A stretch of DNA of 64,000 bases from Actinoplanes cyaneus (GCF_016862095.1 NZ_BOMH01000038.1:1-64000), one strand, 5' to 3'. Numbered from the stretch's first letter, positions 48,835-57,246 are shown. The notes: generated by a model from the sequence alone, not told the origin. Made by a program: numbers and translations.

Positions 48835-49560
48835 TCACGTCAGCGGCCCGGCGCCGGCGTGAACCTGTGCCATCAGGGCTTTGGCCACCTCGTCCGGCCG
48901 GGTCAGCAGCGCCTCGTGCCCACCGGGGACCAGCACCGGTTGCACGCCGACCCTGGCGGCCAGCTCCGGGCCGGGCGCGGCCAGCGAGATGTCGTCCTCA
49001 GCGAGTACGTAGGTGATCGGCACACCGAGCGTTTCCACCCCGGGCAGGTCCAGCGCGTCCACCAGGTAGCCGCCGGGCTGCGGCATCAGCTGGTCGAAGA
49101 CGAGCCGCTGCAGCGACTCCGGTTCGCCGGGCATCAGTCGCTGGGTGAAGGTGTCGAAGTCCAGGCCGATGGTGCCGTCCGGCGCGGCCGCGATCGTGTC
49201 CCGGATGAAGCCTTCCATCGGGCCCATCGCGGCAGCCATGGACTCGCCCGGGCGCGGGATGAAGGCGCTGAAGTAGGCGATGCCGGCGAGGCGGTCGCCG
49301 AGCCGGTGGGCGGCGCCGGTGATCGGGATGCCGGCCCAGCTGTGCCCGGCCAGAACGACGTCGCGCAGATCGCGGCTTTCCACGGCGGCCACGATGTGGT
49401 CGACGGCATCGGCCAGCCGCAGCCCGGCCGGATCGTCTCCCAGGCTCAGGCCGGGCATCGTCAGCGCGGTGGCGCCGTGACCGGAGGCACGCACCCGGTG
49501 GCCGACGGGGTGCCACGACCATCCACCGTGCCAGGCGCCGGGAACGAAGACGTAGTGCAT
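48835..49560 (-). CDS. Alpha/beta hydrolase
   Basis: 241 residues from ATG 49560. Landmarks: MHYVFVPGAWHGGWSWHPVG (oxyanion region), the nucleophile elbow VVLAGHSWAGIPITGAA (GHSxxG, Ser about 78), acidic residue in ITYVLAEDDISL, and catalytic His in VLVPGGHEALLTRP. It belongs to the salicylate-esterase/hydroxynitrile-lyase-like group of small hydrolases. It is divergent from a TetR gene across a perfect palindrome, so it is probably the regulated target. Confidence 0.92.
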   Translation of the reverse strand: MHYVFVPGAWHGGWSWHPVGHRVRASGHGATALTMPGLSLGDDPAGLRLADAVDHIVAAVESRDLRDVVLAGHSWAGIPITGAAHRLGDRLAGIAYFSAFIPRPGESMAAAMGPMEGFIRDTIAAAPDGTIGLDFDTFTQRLMPGEPESLQRLVFDQLMPQPGGYLVDALDLPGVETLGVPITYVLAEDDISLAAPGPELAARVGVQPVLVPGGHEALLTRPDEVAKALMAQVHAGAGPLT

Positions 49561-49600
49561 GAGATCTCCTCGGATCGAGTGAGACCCGACCGTAGCATGA

Positions 49601-49622
49601 TCATCAGAGTGGACTCTGATGA
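49601..49622. promoter_or_regulatory. TetR operator between hydrolase and TetR genes
   Basis: TCATCAGAGT (49601-49610) and ACTCTGATGA (49613-49622) form a perfect 10-base inverted repeat around GG. It lies 40 bases upstream of both start codons, 49560 and 49664, so one dimer could block both promoters. This is one of the cleanest operators in the window. Confidence 0.75.
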
Positions 49623-49663
49623 GAAGGTGTGAGTCAGATGACTGTTCCTCTAAGATCGGCCGC

Positions 49664-50281
49664 ATGACCACAGCCCCGCGTCCGACCAACCGCCGAGCCG
49701 AGTACGCGGAGCTGACGCGCCAGGCGATCCTCGAGGCCGCCCGGGCACTCTTCACCGAGCAGGGCTACTTCGCGACGAAGGTGGAACAGATCGCCGGCAC
49801 GGCGCGGGTCGCTCCCGCCACGGTCTACGCCGTCGGCGGAGGCAAGAGCGGCCTGCTGCGTACGCTCATCGTGTCGGCCGTGAATTCGCAGGAGAACGCC
49901 CGGCTGCTCGCCGACATCGACGCCGCCACCGATCCCGAGCGCCTGATCGGGCTCATCGTCGCCGCCTCGCGAGCCAAGTTCGAGCAATGGTCGCCGCTGA
50001 TGCGCCAGGTGGTCGCGGCCGCGCCGCAGGAACCGGCCGTCCGCGAGAGCATGGAGATCGCCCATGACGGCCTGCGCGGCGGCCTGCGGCTGACCGCGGA
50101 CCGTCTGGCCGCCATGGGAGCGCTGGGTCACGGCCTGGACGCGGCTCAGGCGGCCGACCTTCTCTGGCTGCACCTGTGCAACGCGGCCTACTTCATCCGT
50201 ACCGATGACCTCGGCTGGCCGCTGGACAGATCCGAGGCCTGGCTGAACGCGGTGCTCCGGCAGCAACTACTGGGGCGTTGA
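49664..50281 (+). CDS. TetR-family regulator
   Basis: 205 residues from ATG 49664. HTH: LTRQAILEAARALFTEQGYF, ATKVEQIAGTARVAPATVYA, VGGGKSGLLRTLIV. The C-terminal domain has FEQWSPLMRQVVAAAPQEPA and helices typical of the AcrR-like group. It is divergent from the hydrolase at 48835-49560 across the operator at 49601-49622, so it probably represses both. The next plus-strand gene is another alpha/beta hydrolase. Confidence 0.92.
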   Translation: MTTAPRPTNRRAEYAELTRQAILEAARALFTEQGYFATKVEQIAGTARVAPATVYAVGGGKSGLLRTLIVSAVNSQENARLLADIDAATDPERLIGLIVAASRAKFEQWSPLMRQVVAAAPQEPAVRESMEIAHDGLRGGLRLTADRLAAMGALGHGLDAAQAADLLWLHLCNAAYFIRTDDLGWPLDRSEAWLNAVLRQQLLGR

Positions 50282-50307
50282 CCTGCCGTTACTCCGTTGG
50301 AGGGCCG

Positions 50308-50409
50308 TTACTTCCGCCGGCCCGCACGGACCACGGCCACCGCCACTCCGACGATCGTCAGCACCACGAGGAGACAGAAGAACAAATGCCACGGCTTGAT
50401 CGCGCCCAT
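50308..50409 (-). CDS. 33-residue single-helix membrane peptide
   Basis: The frame from ATG 50409 to TAA 50310-50308 encodes MGAIKPWH, then a hydrophobic helix (LFFCLLVVLTIVGVAVAVV), then RAGRRK. The layout (charged start, one helix, basic tail) matches a small membrane peptide widespread in actinomycetes, where the start M-G-x-I-K-P-W-H is conserved. Its function is unknown. It is antisense to no gene and lies between the TetR gene and the next hydrolase. Confidence 0.75.
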   Translation of the reverse strand: MGAIKPWHLFFCLLVVLTIVGVAVAVVRAGRRK

Positions 50410-50509
50410 AGCGTCGGACCATACCGGCAGCCGTCAAGACTGATCGACGACCGTCTTGCTCCGGCCGCGCGGTGCCGCCTAGGGTGACCTGATCCCGAGG
50501 GGGCCGCAG

Positions 50510-51433
50510 ATGACCGACCCGCGCGATCAGTACGCGTCGTTCCTGCCCGCCGACCTGCGCCCGGACCAGGCGCTGCGCCCCGAGTCGACCTGGTGGCGCC
50601 GGCGGGACGTCGAGGCCCACATCGAGCGCGTACGCCGTCCCGAGTCGCCGCTGCGGGTGCTGCTGATCCACGGAGCCGGCACGCACGCGGCGGCCCTGTG
50701 GCCCCTGGCCGGCGCCATCGCCACCCGCGGCGTCGAGGTGGTGGTCCCGGACATGCCGGGCTACGGCCGTACCCGCGTGGGCCGGCCCGGCCGGGTCCGC
50801 TACGACGACTGGGTGGCCTTCGCGGTGGACCTGGCCCGGGCCGAGGCCGCGGCCGACCCGCGTCCGCTGGTCGTCTTCGGGACGAGCATGGGCGGGATGA
50901 TCGCGTACGAGGTGGCCGCCCGCTCCGGCGTGGTGACAGCCGCCGGCGCCACCTGCCTGCTCGACACCCGCGACCCCGCCGTACGCCGGCACGCCGCCCG
51001 GTTCCGCTGGCTCGGCGCGGTGGCCCGGCCCGCCCTGCGGACGGTCGCCCCGGTCGCGGACAACCTGCGGGTGCCGATCCGGTTCCTGGCCGACATGCGG
51101 GCCATCGCCAACGATCCCGGGCTGGTCCGGGTCGTGGTGGCCGACCGCCTCGGTGGCGGCGGCCGGGTTCCGCTCGGCTTCCTGCGCAGCTTCCTGCAGG
51201 CGACGCCGAGCGTCGAACCTGAGGACTTCACCGCGTGCCCGTTCCTGCTCACCCATCCGGCTGCCGACCGGTGGACGCCGCCGGAGCTGAGCATCCGCTT
51301 CTTCGACCGGATCGCCGCGCCGAAGGAACTGGTGCTGCTGCAGAACGCGGGCCACTATCCGGTCGAGGCCCCCGGCGTGCACCAGCTGGCCGACGCCCTC
51401 GAGGAGATGCGCGACCGGATCATCCCGGGCTGA
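50510..51433 (+). CDS. Alpha/beta hydrolase
   Basis: 307 residues. RVLLIHGAGTHAAALWPLAG carries the oxyanion HG, FGTSMGGMIAYEVAARSG the nucleophile elbow GTSMGG, ADRWTPPELSIRFFDRIAAP the acid region, and LLQNAGHYPVEAPGVHQLAD the catalytic His. An N-terminal extension of about 45 residues (YASFLPADLRPDQALRPEST) precedes the core. The substrate is unknown. It is transcribed alone, toward the DUF4260 operon from which a hairpin separates it. Confidence 0.92.
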   Translation: MTDPRDQYASFLPADLRPDQALRPESTWWRRRDVEAHIERVRRPESPLRVLLIHGAGTHAAALWPLAGAIATRGVEVVVPDMPGYGRTRVGRPGRVRYDDWVAFAVDLARAEAAADPRPLVVFGTSMGGMIAYEVAARSGVVTAAGATCLLDTRDPAVRRHAARFRWLGAVARPALRTVAPVADNLRVPIRFLADMRAIANDPGLVRVVVADRLGGGGRVPLGFLRSFLQATPSVEPEDFTACPFLLTHPAADRWTPPELSIRFFDRIAAPKELVLLQNAGHYPVEAPGVHQLADALEEMRDRIIPG

Positions 51434-51461
51434 GCGTGCTCCGCTCACCGGTCGCGCCGAT

Positions 51462-51499
51462 GCGGGCCTCGACACCGGGAACTCTCCGGGCAGGCCCGC
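51462..51499. terminator. Bidirectional terminator
   Basis: GCGGGCCT (51462-51469) and AGGCCCGC (51492-51499) pair perfectly, with a smaller internal CCGGGA/TCCGG pair. It lies between the stop codons of the convergent hydrolase (51433) and DUF4260 gene (51504). Confidence 0.5.
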
Positions 51500-51503
51500 G
51501 TGG

Positions 51504-51989
51504 TCATCGGTGCTTGTGAGGGCCGTGCACGCCGAGGTGGGTGACGATGAAGCTGTGGTCGTACTTGAGGCCGTATTTCACGACGCGATCGACGCCGAGG
51601 TGAAACAGTCCGATGACACCCGCGACGATCAGTGCGTGGTGATCCCAGAAGTGTCCCGCGACCAGGAGAGCCAGCGGCAGCGGCGCGCTGTGCGTGAGGT
51701 TGTAGACCCAGGCACCTGCCTTCGGGCCTGCCAGATAGGCGAACCAGGACAGGTCGGGGGCGAGGAACAGCGCCGGGATCAGCCACCACGGTTCTCCGGT
51801 GGCCGCGAAGACGACGAGTGCGGTTGCCGCGATGGCGAGGGCTTCGACACGCAGCCAGATCGCGGGCCTGCCGGTGACCACGCCGGAGAACTCCGCCCCA
51901 CCGGTGGCCGGGTCGCCGTGCGAATCGGTGTGCGAGGCGGTGAGGGACGGGGCGCCGGTGAGGGCCGGGGCGTTCGACGACTCAGACAT
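51504..51989 (-). CDS. DUF4260 integral membrane protein
   Basis: 161 residues. After a polar N-terminus (about 1-42), hydrophobic segments follow: LRVEALAIAATALVVFAATG, WWLIPALFLAPDLSWFAYLA, and LPLALLVAGHFWDHHALIVA. The family signature is WxxxxLFLAPDLSxxAY and the end GLKYDHSFIVTHLG. The function of DUF4260 is unknown. Its ATG overlaps the end of the hydrolase gene by eight bases, so both belong to one operon controlled by the divergent TetR. Confidence 0.9.
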   Translation of the reverse strand: MSESSNAPALTGAPSLTASHTDSHGDPATGGAEFSGVVTGRPAIWLRVEALAIAATALVVFAATGEPWWLIPALFLAPDLSWFAYLAGPKAGAWVYNLTHSAPLPLALLVAGHFWDHHALIVAGVIGLFHLGVDRVVKYGLKYDHSFIVTHLGVHGPHKHR

Positions 51990-52863
51990 CGGCGTTCGCT
52001 CGCAGGAACGAGAGGATCAGCGTCGCGGTCCGGTCGGGATACTGGTCGTGGGGATAGTGCCCGGCGCCATCGATCATGGCCAGTTCGCCGAGGCCTGCCG
52101 GCAGCGCGGCGACAATCGCCTCGCCTTCGGCGCGCGGGTCGGCCCAGTCCGGGTCGAGCGAGCCCTCGATGATCAGGGCCGGGCACCGCACACCGGCCAG
52201 GTGTGACCCGGCGTCGGCCGGTGAGGTCTTGAGCATTGCCTGGAGTGCCTTCATCCGACCGGGCTCACGCAGATCGGCTGCGATAGCGGCCTGCCGGGCA
52301 GCCCAGTCGGCGGGTTTGGCCCCCGGGTAGGCGTGGTCCAGGTAACCGAGCCACTGCGGCACGCTGCCCATCATCGTGCCGGCCATCCGGTACGCGCCCC
52401 GGCGATACGACTTCAGCCGGAAGTCACCGAGTCGCATGGCCTGCGCGCGGGTGAACGGCGCGATCTCGACGATGCCGGTGATCAGGTCAGGCGCCTGGGA
52501 GGCCGCGATGGTGGCGGCGCCCCCGGAGATGGAGTGCCCGACCAGGGTGGCGGGATGACCCAGGTGACGGATCAGTGCGAGCAGATCACCGGCGATGTCG
52601 GTGCGCGTGTAGGACGGCCATGCCGCGGTCGACTCGCCACAACCGCGCAGGTCCGTTGACACGACCCGGTATCCGCCGGCGATCAGGCGCGGCGCGATGA
52701 ATCGGTACGCCTGACGGCTGTGCCCCATCCCGTGCGCCAGAACGACCAGTGGCCCCTGGCCGGCTGCCTCGTAGGCGATCCGGCCGTCCCCGACGGTCAG
52801 GTAGGACGTGGCGGGCGGCGACGTGGTGTCAGGTGCCGCGTCATGGGGTGCGAACTGGCTCAA
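51982..52863 (-). CDS. Alpha/beta hydrolase
   Basis: 293 residues from TTG 52863, chosen because GGAGA lies five bases upstream; no ATG fits. Core landmarks: PLVVLAHGMGHSRQAYRFIA (oxyanion), YRVVSTDLRGCGEST, nucleophile ATLVGHSISGGAATIAASQA (Ser about 124), acid in CPALIIEGSLDPDWADPRAE and catalytic His in AMIDGAGHYPHDQYPDRTA. It resembles haloalkane dehalogenase-like/epoxide-hydrolase-like enzymes. It is the first gene of the two-gene operon with DUF4260, divergent from a TetR gene. Confidence 0.9.
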   Translation of the reverse strand: MSQFAPHDAAPDTTSPPATSYLTVGDGRIAYEAAGQGPLVVLAHGMGHSRQAYRFIAPRLIAGGYRVVSTDLRGCGESTAAWPSYTRTDIAGDLLALIRHLGHPATLVGHSISGGAATIAASQAPDLITGIVEIAPFTRAQAMRLGDFRLKSYRRGAYRMAGTMMGSVPQWLGYLDHAYPGAKPADWAARQAAIAADLREPGRMKALQAMLKTSPADAGSHLAGVRCPALIIEGSLDPDWADPRAEGEAIVAALPAGLGELAMIDGAGHYPHDQYPDRTATLILSFLRANADV

Positions 52864-52905
52864 GGTCTTCTCCTGACGGGGTGCGACGGCCTGCCGTTGT
52901 AGAGT

Positions 52906-52958
52906 GTCCTCAAGTTCAACAACAGACCGAAGTATTTTTTTGTACTCGAGTCCAACAA
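52906..52958. promoter_or_regulatory. Two direct repeats upstream of hydrolase/TetR pair
   Basis: GTCCTCAAGTTCAACAA (52906-52922) and GTACTCGAGTCCAACAA (52942-52958) match at 14 of 17 positions, 36 bases apart. The second has the palindromic core ACTCGAGT. Both lie between the hydrolase start (52863) and TetR start (53004); they are likely binding sites of that TetR. Confidence 0.5.
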
Positions 52959-53003
52959 GGGCAGTACAGCACAGGCGACCTCTGTAAGGGAAGGGAGCAT
53001 TCG

Positions 53004-53660
53004 GTGACAGCTCGCACATCGAGCCCTGGCGACCCCGAACGGCCATCGTCGGACCGTCGTGTCCGTCAACGGGAGCGACGTCGTGCGGATCTCTACGACG
53101 TCGCGATCCAGTTGTTCGTCGAGAGGACGTATGAAGGAACGACGATGGAGGACATCGCCGATCGTGCCGATGTCGCACGGGCCACGGTCTTCAACCACTT
53201 CCCCCGCAAGGCGTCCTTCTTGCGGGAGTGGGCCACGCGGCGCCGGGAGAAAGCGATCAAGGCCGCGTACGCAGGCGGCCCCGAGTCGTCGTTGCGGGAG
53301 ATCCTCGTGCGCTTCTTCACCGAGTTGGGATCGCTCAGTGACGCATCCCGCCCCGAGAGCGTCGCGGTGATTCTCGGCTCGGCGGGTCTGGCCGACACCT
53401 GGCAGCGGTCACCGCTCGCTGTCGAGTTCGCCGGCATCTTCGCCGAGGCCCAGCGCAGAGGCGAGATCGATTCAACAGTCAACGCCGACCGAGTCGGCGT
53501 GATCCTGGCCTCGTCGTACTACGTCATCCTGACCGCATGGGCCGGCGAGGAGCCCGCCCCCTTCGACCTGACCGAAGAAATGACCGGAACGGTAGACCTG
53601 ATCCTGAACGGAGTCCTCCCCCGCCCCACCGCAAACCAGGAACCGGTCCCGAACCCCTGA
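53004..53660 (+). CDS. TetR-family regulator
   Basis: 218 residues from GTG 53004 (GGGAG nearby). HTH: RRRADLYDVAIQLFVERTYE, GTTMEDIADRADVARATVFN, HFPRKASFLREWA. The C-terminal domain has FFTELGSLSDASRPESVAVI and a mostly helical end. It is divergent from the hydrolase/DUF4260 operon, which it most likely controls. It differs from the other TetR genes by a 25-residue polar N-terminal extension (TSSPGDPERPSSDRRVRQRE). Confidence 0.92.
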   Translation: MTARTSSPGDPERPSSDRRVRQRERRRADLYDVAIQLFVERTYEGTTMEDIADRADVARATVFNHFPRKASFLREWATRRREKAIKAAYAGGPESSLREILVRFFTELGSLSDASRPESVAVILGSAGLADTWQRSPLAVEFAGIFAEAQRRGEIDSTVNADRVGVILASSYYVILTAWAGEEPAPFDLTEEMTGTVDLILNGVLPRPTANQEPVPNP

Positions 53661-53834
53661 GAGGGCGGTCAAGGAGGTTGGAACTCCAGCAGGAGATCCG
53701 TCCTGAGCTGAAGGCGGTGCCGGGTCGGTCGTGGCATGGGGATGTCACATTGCGCGGCCCGGCGGTGCTCCAGTGATGTGAACCTGATCGGAAGAGCACC
53801 GGCCCTCGCACTGCCGGTCGGACGGAAGGTGCCA

Positions 53835-54341
53835 GTGGCGAGAACACATCCTGCGGTGCGCGCCGACCTGGAGGAGGTGTTCCGCACCGCCTATCCCCGG
53901 GTGGTCGCAGTCGCCGCCCGCGTACTCGGCGACCGGCACGAGGCGGAGGACGTGGCCCAGGAGGTCTTCCTCACCTTCGGCCGTTCCGCAGTGCCGGCCG
54001 GCGAGGCGATCGGCTGGCTCTGTGTCGCCGCCGCGCACACCGCCCTGAACCATCTGCGGTCCGGCCGCCGCCGCGCCCGGCGGGAGGAGGACGTCCGGCC
54101 GGAGACGGTGAGCCCCGACGTCGCCGACGCGGTGGTCACCAACGACGAACGCCGCCGGGTCCGGCAGGCTCTGCGCCGGCTTCCCCGGAAACAGGCGGTC
54201 GCCCTGGTCCTGCGGCACAGCGGTCTCAGCTACGCCGAGGTCGCCGCCGCCCTCGATCTCTCGCCCGGCAGCGTCGGCACCACGGTCCGGCGCGCCGAAT
54301 CCGCCCTCCGGAAGGAGTTGAACCATGCGTCACCCGAGTGA
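53835..54341 (+). CDS. ECF-type RNA polymerase sigma factor
   Basis: 168 residues from GTG 53835 (GGAAGG five bases upstream). Sigma region 2: LEEVFRTAYPRVVAVAARVL, GDRHEAEDVAQEVFLTFGRS; region 4: RRVRQALRRLPRKQAVALVL, RHSGLSYAEVAAALDLSPGS, VGTTVRRAESALRKEL. This is an ECF-type factor, short and without a region 3 or C-terminal extension. The anti-sigma gene overlaps its 3' end by 17 bases. It would direct transcription of the operon and perhaps others; target promoters are not visible here. Confidence 0.92.
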   Translation: MARTHPAVRADLEEVFRTAYPRVVAVAARVLGDRHEAEDVAQEVFLTFGRSAVPAGEAIGWLCVAAAHTALNHLRSGRRRARREEDVRPETVSPDVADAVVTNDERRRVRQALRRLPRKQAVALVLRHSGLSYAEVAAALDLSPGSVGTTVRRAESALRKELNHASPE

Positions 54342-55413
54342 CGGCACGCTGCGCCGGCTCCTGGACGAGCCGGACGGCGTCGCGGACACCGACCGCGATC
54401 ACGTCGCCGCCTGCCCGGCCTGCCGGTCCGCGATGGCCGGCGCCGAGCGCGACGCCGCCTCCGCCGCCGCGTCGCTGTCCTTCGAGATCGGCAAGGTCGA
54501 CGACGCCGACGTCGAGGCCGCCTGGCACCGGCTTTCCGCCGCGGTTCCGGCATCTCCCGCCGGACAACCCATCAGATCCGGTTTCCGTACGACGATCAGC
54601 CGCCCCCTGGTAGCCGCGCTCGCCGCCGTCACCCTGCTGGCCGGGGCGACCGCCGCGGCGGCCACCGACTGGTTCCAGGTGTTCCGCGCCGACAAGGTCG
54701 CACCGATCACCGTCGACCCGGCCGAGCTGGTGCAACTGCCCGACCTGTCCGCCTACGGCACCGTGGTGATCGAGCAGGCCCCGCGGGTACGCCAGGTCAC
54801 CGGCGCCGCCGCGGCGAAACAGGTCACCGGCCTCGCCGTGCCCGAGGTCGCCGCACTGCCGCACGGGGTGACCGGCGACCCTGCCTACTACGCCGGTGAC
54901 CAGGCCGTCGCCGTCTTCACCTTCTCCACCGCCAAGGCCCGGCAGACCGCGCAGGCCGCCGGCAAACCACTGCCTCCCCCGCCCGCCGGGCTGGAGGGCA
55001 CGAAGTTCCGGCTCACCGCCGGCCCCGGCCTCGCGCAGGTGTGGCGGGAGGCCCGGGGCGCCCCGGCGATGCTGGTCGGCCGGGCCGCGGCGCCGAAGGC
55101 GTACTCGTCGGGCATCCCGTTCGAGACGGCCCGCGACTACCTGCTCGCGCTGCCCGGCATCCCGGAGGCGGTCGCCGGCCAGTTGCGCCGCTTCTCCGCG
55201 GACGGCACCACGCTGCCCCTGATCGTCCGCTCCGCCGAGCAGACCAGCTCCACCGCGGACGTGAACGGCGCGCCCGCGCTGGTGCTCAGCTCCCGCGACG
55301 GGGCGTTCAGCGGCGTCTTCTGGGTCCGTGACGGCCTGATCAACGCGGTCGCCGGCTCGCTCGGCACCGACGAGGTCCTCGACGTCGCCCGCACCCTGGG
55401 GCAGGGCCGATGA
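54325..55413 (+). CDS. Membrane anti-sigma factor with large external domain
   Basis: 362 residues. Residues 1-50 carry the zinc-binding anti-sigma motif HVAACPAC (H26, C30, C33). One membrane helix is at about 93-115 (PLVAALAAVTLLAGATAAAA). The outer domain (about 120-362) includes FQVFRADKVAPITVDPAELV, YYAGDQAVAVFTFSTAKARQ and AKAYSSGIPFETARDYLLAL-like elements and is much larger than in simple anti-sigma factors, so it may sense a signal. It overlaps the sigma gene (17 bases) and the ABC ATPase gene (ATGA). Confidence 0.82.
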   Translation: MRHPSDGTLRRLLDEPDGVADTDRDHVAACPACRSAMAGAERDAASAAASLSFEIGKVDDADVEAAWHRLSAAVPASPAGQPIRSGFRTTISRPLVAALAAVTLLAGATAAAATDWFQVFRADKVAPITVDPAELVQLPDLSAYGTVVIEQAPRVRQVTGAAAAKQVTGLAVPEVAALPHGVTGDPAYYAGDQAVAVFTFSTAKARQTAQAAGKPLPPPPAGLEGTKFRLTAGPGLAQVWREARGAPAMLVGRAAAPKAYSSGIPFETARDYLLALPGIPEAVAGQLRRFSADGTTLPLIVRSAEQTSSTADVNGAPALVLSSRDGAFSGVFWVRDGLINAVAGSLGTDEVLDVARTLGQGR

Positions 55414-56345
55414 CCGTCCCTGCTTCCGCCGCCGTGTGGGCCTCCGGCCTGCGCAAACGCTACCGGCGGCAGGTCGCGGTCGACGGGGTCTCGTTCACCG
55501 TCAACCGCGGCGAGGTCCTCGCCCTGCTCGGCCCGAACGGCGCCGGCAAGACCACCGTCATCAAGATGTTGCTCGGCCTGGTCCGCCCCGACGCCGGCGA
55601 GATCATGCTGCTGGGCCGGCCCGGCAGCGAACCGGGTGCCCGGGCCCGGGTCGGTTACCTGCCCGAGCTGTTCCGGTACCAGCCGTGGCTGACCGCGGCC
55701 GAGGTGCTGGCGCTGCACGTGCGGCTGGCCGGCGTCGCGGTCCCCGACGCCGAGCAGCGTGAACGCCTCGGCCAGGTCGGGCTCGCCGACCGTACGGATG
55801 ACCGGGTGGGTGGGTTCTCCAAGGGCATGCAGCAGCGGCTGGGCCTGGCCGTCGCGCTCGTCGCCCGCCCCGACCTGGTGATCCTCGACGAGCCGACCAG
55901 CGCTCTCGACCCGCTCGGCCGCGCCGACGTGCGCGACCTGGTGCTGTCGCTGAAGGAGCGCGGGATCGCGGTGCTGCTCAACTCGCACCTGATCGGCGAG
56001 GTGGAGCGGGTCTGCGACCGGGTCGTCATCCTCGACAAGGGGCGGGTCGCGGCCGCCGGCACCCTGGCCGAGCTGCTCGGGCAGAGCGAGCTGCGGCTGC
56101 GCCTCGACGACGTGGGGCCGGCCGCGCAGCGTCGCTTGGCGGCGGCCGGGCAGGTGACGCGCGAGGGCGACGCGTACGTGGTGGGGCTGCCCGCCGACAC
56201 CAAGCCGGAGACGGTCCCCGATCTGGTCCGTGACCTGGTTGAGCTCGGTGTCCGGGTGCACGCCGTGGAACCGGGACGGATCACCTTGGAGGAAAGGTTG
56301 CTGGACATCCTGCGTACCGGAGAATCGGATGGTGACCGGCGGTGA
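55410..56345 (+). CDS. ABC transporter ATP-binding protein
   Basis: 311 residues. Walker A LLGPNGAGKTTVIKML (about 37-52), Q-loop GYLPELFRYQPWL, signature FSKGMQQRLGLA, Walker B DLVILDEPTSALDPLG and the H-loop LNSHLIGEVERVCDRV. The C-terminal extension (about 225-311) is a regulatory domain seen in ABC-2-type exporters. With the permease it forms a DrrA/NatA-type exporter. Its start overlaps the anti-sigma stop. Confidence 0.93.
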   Translation: MTVPASAAVWASGLRKRYRRQVAVDGVSFTVNRGEVLALLGPNGAGKTTVIKMLLGLVRPDAGEIMLLGRPGSEPGARARVGYLPELFRYQPWLTAAEVLALHVRLAGVAVPDAEQRERLGQVGLADRTDDRVGGFSKGMQQRLGLAVALVARPDLVILDEPTSALDPLGRADVRDLVLSLKERGIAVLLNSHLIGEVERVCDRVVILDKGRVAAAGTLAELLGQSELRLRLDDVGPAAQRRLAAAGQVTREGDAYVVGLPADTKPETVPDLVRDLVELGVRVHAVEPGRITLEERLLDILRTGESDGDRR

Positions 56346-57187
56346 TCAGGACCGTTCTGACGATGGCCGCCCTCACCCTGCGGGAGGCCGCGAGGCGGCG
56401 CGTTCTGCGGTCGCTGGCGTTGCTGACCGTGGTGTTGCTGGGCCTGAGCGCCTGGGGGTTCTCCCGCATCGAGGCCGAGTTCGGCGACTTCACCAGCGGC
56501 GAGTCGAAGGTCGTCGCCTCGGTGATCCTGAACCTGGTGATGTTCGGGCTGAGCCTGATCGCCGCGCTCGGCAGCGCGTTCCTGGCCGGGCCGACCCTCG
56601 CCGGGGAGGCCGAGTCCGGGGTGGCGCTCGCGCTGCTCGCGCGGCCGGTGCCCCGCTTCGCGGTGCTGCTCGGCAAGTGGCTGGGCCTGGTCGGGTTCGC
56701 CGGCGGGTTCGTCGCGGTCGCCGGCTTCGCGCAACTGCTGATCGTGTACGCGACGATCGGCTACTGGCCGCCCAGCCCGTTCACCGGCCTGGTGTTCCTC
56801 GCCGCTCAGGCGGTCGCCCTGCTCACCCTGGGTCTGCTGCTGTCGGCGGTGATCTCCCCGATGGCCTCCGGGATCACCGCGGTCGGCCTGTTCGGCGCCA
56901 CCTGGATCGCCGGGGTGGTCGGGATGGTCGGGCACTCGCTCGGCAACGAGAGTGTGGCCCGGGTCGGCACCGTGTCCCGGGTGCTGCTGCCCACCGACGG
57001 TCTCTGGCACGGCGCCATGTACGCGTTGCAGGACGCCACCATCCCGGCCCAGCTCGGCCCGCGGTTCGACGCCCCGCCGTTCCTGAGCCAGACCGGCCTG
57101 ACCACGGCGTACGTCGTCTGGGCCGCGCTGTGGACGGGCCTGGCCCTGATGCTGGCCGCTCTCGCCTTCCAGCGTCGCGACCTGTGA
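56342..57187 (+). CDS. ABC-2-type transporter permease
   Basis: 281 residues from GTG 56342 with about six membrane segments, e.g. LRSLALLTVVLLGLSAWGF, VASVILNLVMFGLSLIAALG, FAVLLGKWLGLVGFAGGFVA, AAQAVALLTLGLLLSAVISP, AVGLFGATWIAGVVGMVGHS and WAALWTGLALMLAALAF. GEAESGVALALLARPVPRFA is the cytosolic loop typical of ABC-2 permeases coupling to the ATPase. It is the last gene of the sigma operon and is followed by a strong terminator. The exported substrate is unknown. Confidence 0.9.
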   Translation: MIRTVLTMAALTLREAARRRVLRSLALLTVVLLGLSAWGFSRIEAEFGDFTSGESKVVASVILNLVMFGLSLIAALGSAFLAGPTLAGEAESGVALALLARPVPRFAVLLGKWLGLVGFAGGFVAVAGFAQLLIVYATIGYWPPSPFTGLVFLAAQAVALLTLGLLLSAVISPMASGITAVGLFGATWIAGVVGMVGHSLGNESVARVGTVSRVLLPTDGLWHGAMYALQDATIPAQLGPRFDAPPFLSQTGLTTAYVVWAALWTGLALMLAALAFQRRDL

Positions 57188-57205
57188 CGTCGCCGACGGC
57201 ATGAC

Positions 57206-57239
57206 GGCGACCGGCGCACCGTGAAGTGCGCCGGTCGCC
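57206..57239. terminator. Bidirectional terminator between operon and LLM gene
   Basis: GGCGACCGGCGCAC (57206-57219) and GTGCGCCGGTCGCC (57226-57239) pair perfectly around a six-base loop, a 14-base stem. It lies between the permease stop (57187) and the stop of the convergent gene (57247). Confidence 0.85.
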
Positions 57240-57246
57240 GGTGAAG

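Noticed and set aside
46804..49632. A 942-codon open frame on the plus strand opposite the GH2 and hydrolase genes
   Set aside because: It crosses two well-supported genes and their intergenic promoter and has no domain signature.
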